Positions 60,901-64,000 of a stretch of DNA of 64,000 nucleotides are shown piece after piece. Under the pieces are notes generated by a model, which searched no databases, was not told the origin of the DNA, and saw nothing but the letters and a program-made list of their open reading frames with translations. Source of the stretch: Lateolabrax maculatus (lineage: Eukaryota > Chordata > Actinopteri > Acropomatiformes > Lateolabracidae). Both the position numbers and the translations under genes were made by a program. Positions within the stretch are counted from its first letter, which is position 1. Each line of letters begins with the position of its first letter. The stretch is taken from contig CM062198.1 in NCBI GenBank assembly GCA_031216445.1, positions 124,001 to 188,000 of the forward strand, written 5' to 3'.

Positions 60901-62923
60901 TTTACTTCTTTTGCCTCCATTGATTGCTACATCCTCACATCCAGCTTTTTGAAGCTTTGTGCGATAATTTAAGGCTGTTTTTCCAGCCATACCATCTGTG
61001 TGGTCCAGGCTCAGTGAGGCAGGGGTGTTTGCTAATTAGTGCTTTTGCAACACTGCTGAAGTCATCATCTTTAGGGTAAGCCTTGAAACTGTACATCGTC
61101 TCAGCAAGCTTTTCTAGTATGTCATGCTTCATATCTCGTGGTAGAGTCATACGTGTTCCATCCTTCATAAAGGCAAGATCTGCCTGTCTGAGTCTATAGT
61201 CAACATCAACTGAGAAATTGGGTATGTCAAAGAAATCTGGCCACTGTTGTCTTAGCGATGGTGATGCTCTTCCTGTCGACAGGATCTCAGTGTCTGCTGT
61301 GCTGCACTCAGTGTCTGATGTTGTGGTGGGTGATGACAATGCGGTTAAATGGAGAGTCACAAGAGGGATGATTTTGAGCGTAGCTCTTTCAGGTAAATCA
61401 GTTATTTCAGTCAAATTGCAGAGGGCATTATGGAAGTCTTGATCTTCATACTGCAGTTTAAAGTCATACTGCAGTGACAGTTTATCTACCAGTTGCACTT
61501 TTAATTCTTCAATAGACTGTGGTCTCTCATTTAAAGTCAACTTCCTGATATCATCTTCAGCGATGATGAGTAGAGCAAGCTGAATGGAATGAAGAGAGGA
61601 GCGATATTTAGGGTGTAGATTTCCAAGTACCCAGTAGATGGCAGCTTGTGTTTCTTTCTGGAGGTTCCCAAGGGCTTAGCCACCTCAAAATCATCTATGT
61701 ACAAGAAAAGAGCAATCCTGAATTCTTCCTCTGTCAAGAGAGAATTGTCTTTAAACCGGTAACCATCCCTGTGAGATCTGTATCCTTGTGACAAATTTGT
61801 CTCAGATGACATGGCCTTATCTAAAATTTCTCCATTGTTTAGTAATGTCTGCAGCATTTTTAGTATGGGGATATACACAACTGTCTGCCTGTCATTTTTT
61901 AGGACAAACTCAATAGGCGTCACCACTGAGAATTCTTTTCAAATGTATGATGTTCGCTTGCTAGTGGTTGACAATGACCCCCTAGTAGAAGTGAATTTCA
62001 GGAATACATTATTCTCAGTAAATACTTTAGCTATCTCACTCACTTAAGAGTCCTCAACATCTCCACAATGTTGATTTAGTATTTTTCCAACCGAGGTATG
62101 TAACAATGGCTGTGAAAGCACATAAATTTGGTTGATCTGCTCTATAACTTCTTGCAGGGCATTTTCAGAGATGTTAAGAATCGATGACATTTTCAGAAAA
62201 ACAGCAGCTACATTATGTTCCAACTGACTCTCCAAGTCTCCCACATCTTCATTGAGCTCAGTAACCTCAAACTCAACCTGATCAGTTTCAGGGGCACTAT
62301 CCTCAGGTTGAATATTTATATTAGGTGGAGGTACCTCAAGTACATTATGTGACACAATTTCAGGTTTGAATGCCATCTTATTGTGGTCTTGATGTTCTTT
62401 GCTTTTATGTGCATTAAAGGTTGAATAAACATTGCTCTGAAAGCTACAGCCTTGATATGGACAGGAAACCTTTTGCTTCAGCTTCAAATGTCTTCGTAAA
62501 TGGGTAAAAAAGTCAGCTCCAGTGCAAGGCTCCACAAAGTCACACAGCTGACAATGGAAAGCAGTTTCACCCACGTTCCCCAGGTCCTTTTGAGTGTGCC
62601 ATGTTGATAAGTGGACTTTGAGTGCATTGAAAGATTTAAATGTGCACAGGCACTCCTTATAAAGGCACGGTAGTGGTGATATTCGAGTGTGGCACCCGTG
62701 TTTTAAGCGGTAATGCTTAAGTAAGAAGCACCTCTTTTCAGCACAAAATGTGCAGTACTTACACAACCACTGCATAGGAAGTTTTTTGTCTTCTTGAAAA
62801 ATCTGAAAAGAAAAGATCATTTTAGCATCAAGCCCGGCAAAATAGAAACAAAAAACAAAAAGACTAACATGCAGTATCAGACTTGAAATACCAGAGCAAC
62901 AGAAAAAAACCTTCCTTGCAAAA
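57927..62923 (-). mobile_element. X transposon, left part, truncated (B8)
   Basis: Left terminus at 57927 after TACT, cut at 62923 by the junction to B9. Shares 'acaaaaagac' before the junction with B1. Confidence 0.85.
59277..62802 (-). pseudogene. X gene, B8
   Basis: Zinc-finger frame intact (62775-62044), headless. Exon 2 donor GTTAGT shared with B2. GKENLPP with B1-B4, but 'ctaggctgaac' with B5-B7 in the 3' flank, so the copy is mosaic. Confidence 0.8.
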
Positions 62924-63205
62924 TTGTCTCAGCTACAAACGCAGGTCGGAAAAATGGTGACCACCAGACTGCTTGAAGGCGTCTCAACACCTCCCCACTT
63001 GTGCAATGGTCCTGACCATGCGCACTACGTGTAGCAACCTGTACCAAAGATGTTGGGAGGACAATATGTCCATGTGCACTTCGCCATAGCCCATGTGATG
63101 GACCTTCTTCAGTGATTATACTTGCCCCCCTTTTTGCCCATACAGAATGTGCATATGGACTTGCCTGATGTTGTGCTGCTATTACATAGCAGCACATATA
63201 TATAG

Positions 63206-63259
<54 letters not shown>

Positions 63260-63266
63260 TATATAT

Positions 63267-63317
<51 letters not shown>

Positions 63318-63874
63318 TATATAAGTTTGTCAGTGGTTCACAATCTCCAGCTACTAGCAGTGGTCCTATACAGGTGGGTGTAGCTATGCGTTTTGCGGCT
63401 TCATCTGCTAAGTTGTTGCCTTTAGCTATCAGGGAATTCGTTTTTTGATGAGCTACGCATTTAATGATGGCTAACACTTTTGGATGGTGTATGGCTTCTA
63501 GTAAAGCTGAGATGGCAGAAATGACGACATGTGTCTCACCGTTTGTGGTTTGGGAGCTTTCGATACTGCCTCAATTTGTGAGGGCACTATAGCTCATTTA
63601 GTGCCACAGAGTTGTCTACCTAAGTATTCAACCTGTGTCTGGCAAAACTGTAATTTATTTTTACTCACCTTGTGAGCCCCCTTTTCTAAAGCCATCAGGG
63701 CTGAGACTGAGTCTTGTGCACATTGAGCTTTGGAGGTGCTACATATCAAGAGATCATCTACATATTGTAGTACTGTACTGGACACGTCTAGGTGTTGCAG
63801 GTCATTAGCCAATACTCGACTGAATATTGAGGGACTTTCAACATAGCTCTGCGGGAGACGTGTGTACGTATACT
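62924..63874 (-). pseudogene. pol: ERV pol fragment in B9
   Basis: Junction inside integrase at 62924, YVDD frame 63812-63594, ending at TACT (63871-63874). The RNase H and integrase parts are separated by the large (TA)n tract, which is read through as a meaningless Tyr/Ile stretch. Confidence 0.85.
63207..63322. repeat. Expanded compound (TA)n/(CA) microsatellite (B9)
   Basis: About 115 bp of AT dinucleotides interrupted by two ACACATA steps, compared with about 35-50 bp in other copies. The interruptions suggest internal duplication of the tract. Confidence 0.9.
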
Positions 63875-64000
63875 CACTGTAAAATCTAATTAGTTGACCT
63901 TACTTAAAAAAAGTATGCAAACTCGTTGCAAATTAAGCAAAGTAATCTTAAGAATAGTGAGTTAGAAAAGCTTGTTTATTTTAAGTGTGCAGTACCAAAT
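63875..64000 (-). mobile_element. X transposon left end, cut by window end (B9)
   Basis: Begins CACTGTAAAATC after TACT. Only 126 bp of the subterminal region are in view. Confidence 0.8.

Larger units (their letters stand above)
55027..64000. repeat. Higher-order tandem unit 3 (partial)
   Basis: The left part of a third unit runs off the window end. It contains a LINE fragment, LTR, integrase, complete B8 and the first about 1.08 kb of B9. It has private differences, including an integrase segment without the poly-T insertion seen in the other two units. Confidence 0.85.
57049..64000. repeat. Short tandem repeat array 3: B8 and partial B9
   Basis: B8 spans 57049-62923. B9 starts at 62924 and is cut by the window end. 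B9 has the longest and most irregular (TA)n tract, at 63207-63322. Confidence 0.9.

Noticed and set aside
1..64000. CRISPR array or bacterial operon as the source of the repeats
   Set aside because: Repeats are kilobases long, with eukaryotic introns, an LTR, a LINE and DNA-transposon ends.

Overview
The window looks like repeat-rich vertebrate DNA, most probably from a ray-finned fish. The evidence is a spliced gene with GT/AG introns, two protein families I know as highly multiplied in teleosts (a C2H2 zinc-finger/CACTA-transposase-like protein and a PB1/SAMD3-like protein), an endogenous retrovirus (ERV) pol, a LINE fragment, CACTG-ended transposon termini and long (TA)n tracts. I recognise no rRNA, tRNA, CRISPR array or bacterial-type gene. 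Family names come from memory, not from a search.

Almost the whole window is one nested tandem array. A 5.88-kb short unit ('B') occurs nine times (B1-B9, the last cut by the window end). B copies are grouped 2 + 5 + at least 2, and the groups are separated by about 5.5 kb of other sequence. The resulting higher-order units are 17,246 bp (about 2873-20118), 34,908 bp (about 20119-55026) and a partial third. The window begins inside a further unit.

The sequence can be read as a series of events. (1) An ERV on the minus strand ended, via its 3' LTR (about 3500-3990), next to a LINE fragment. (2) A 7.4-kb DNA transposon ('X') with CACTGTAAA terminal inverted repeats inserted into the ERV reverse-transcriptase region with a TACT target duplication. 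Two complete X copies are present (11666-19049 and 46570-53957). (3) The X-interrupted ERV plus flanking LINE was tandemly duplicated, with a LINE::ERV junction at about 2872, 20118 and 55026. (4) An inner segment, from ERV integrase to just upstream of the X gene, was duplicated again with an identical junction at six places, giving the B arrays.

X carries one minus-strand gene. Its large exon encodes four C2H2-like fingers and the start of a CACTA-transposase-like region, joined directly to a PB1/SAMD3-like region. Three smaller exons follow. Every copy has the same two in-frame stops and two frameshifts, so the gene was broken before amplification. Only the 243-codon zinc-finger part stays open. 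Only the copies in the two complete X elements (B2 and B7) keep the upstream promoter-like DNA. The other six have ERV integrase directly upstream. B2 has an extra private frameshift, so B7 is the best candidate for producing the short zinc-finger protein.

The ERV pol (protease/RT start, RT-YVDD, RNase H, integrase) is split, truncated and carries stops and frameshifts. The very high identity between copies means either recent amplification with gene conversion, or an assembly that needs checking with long reads.
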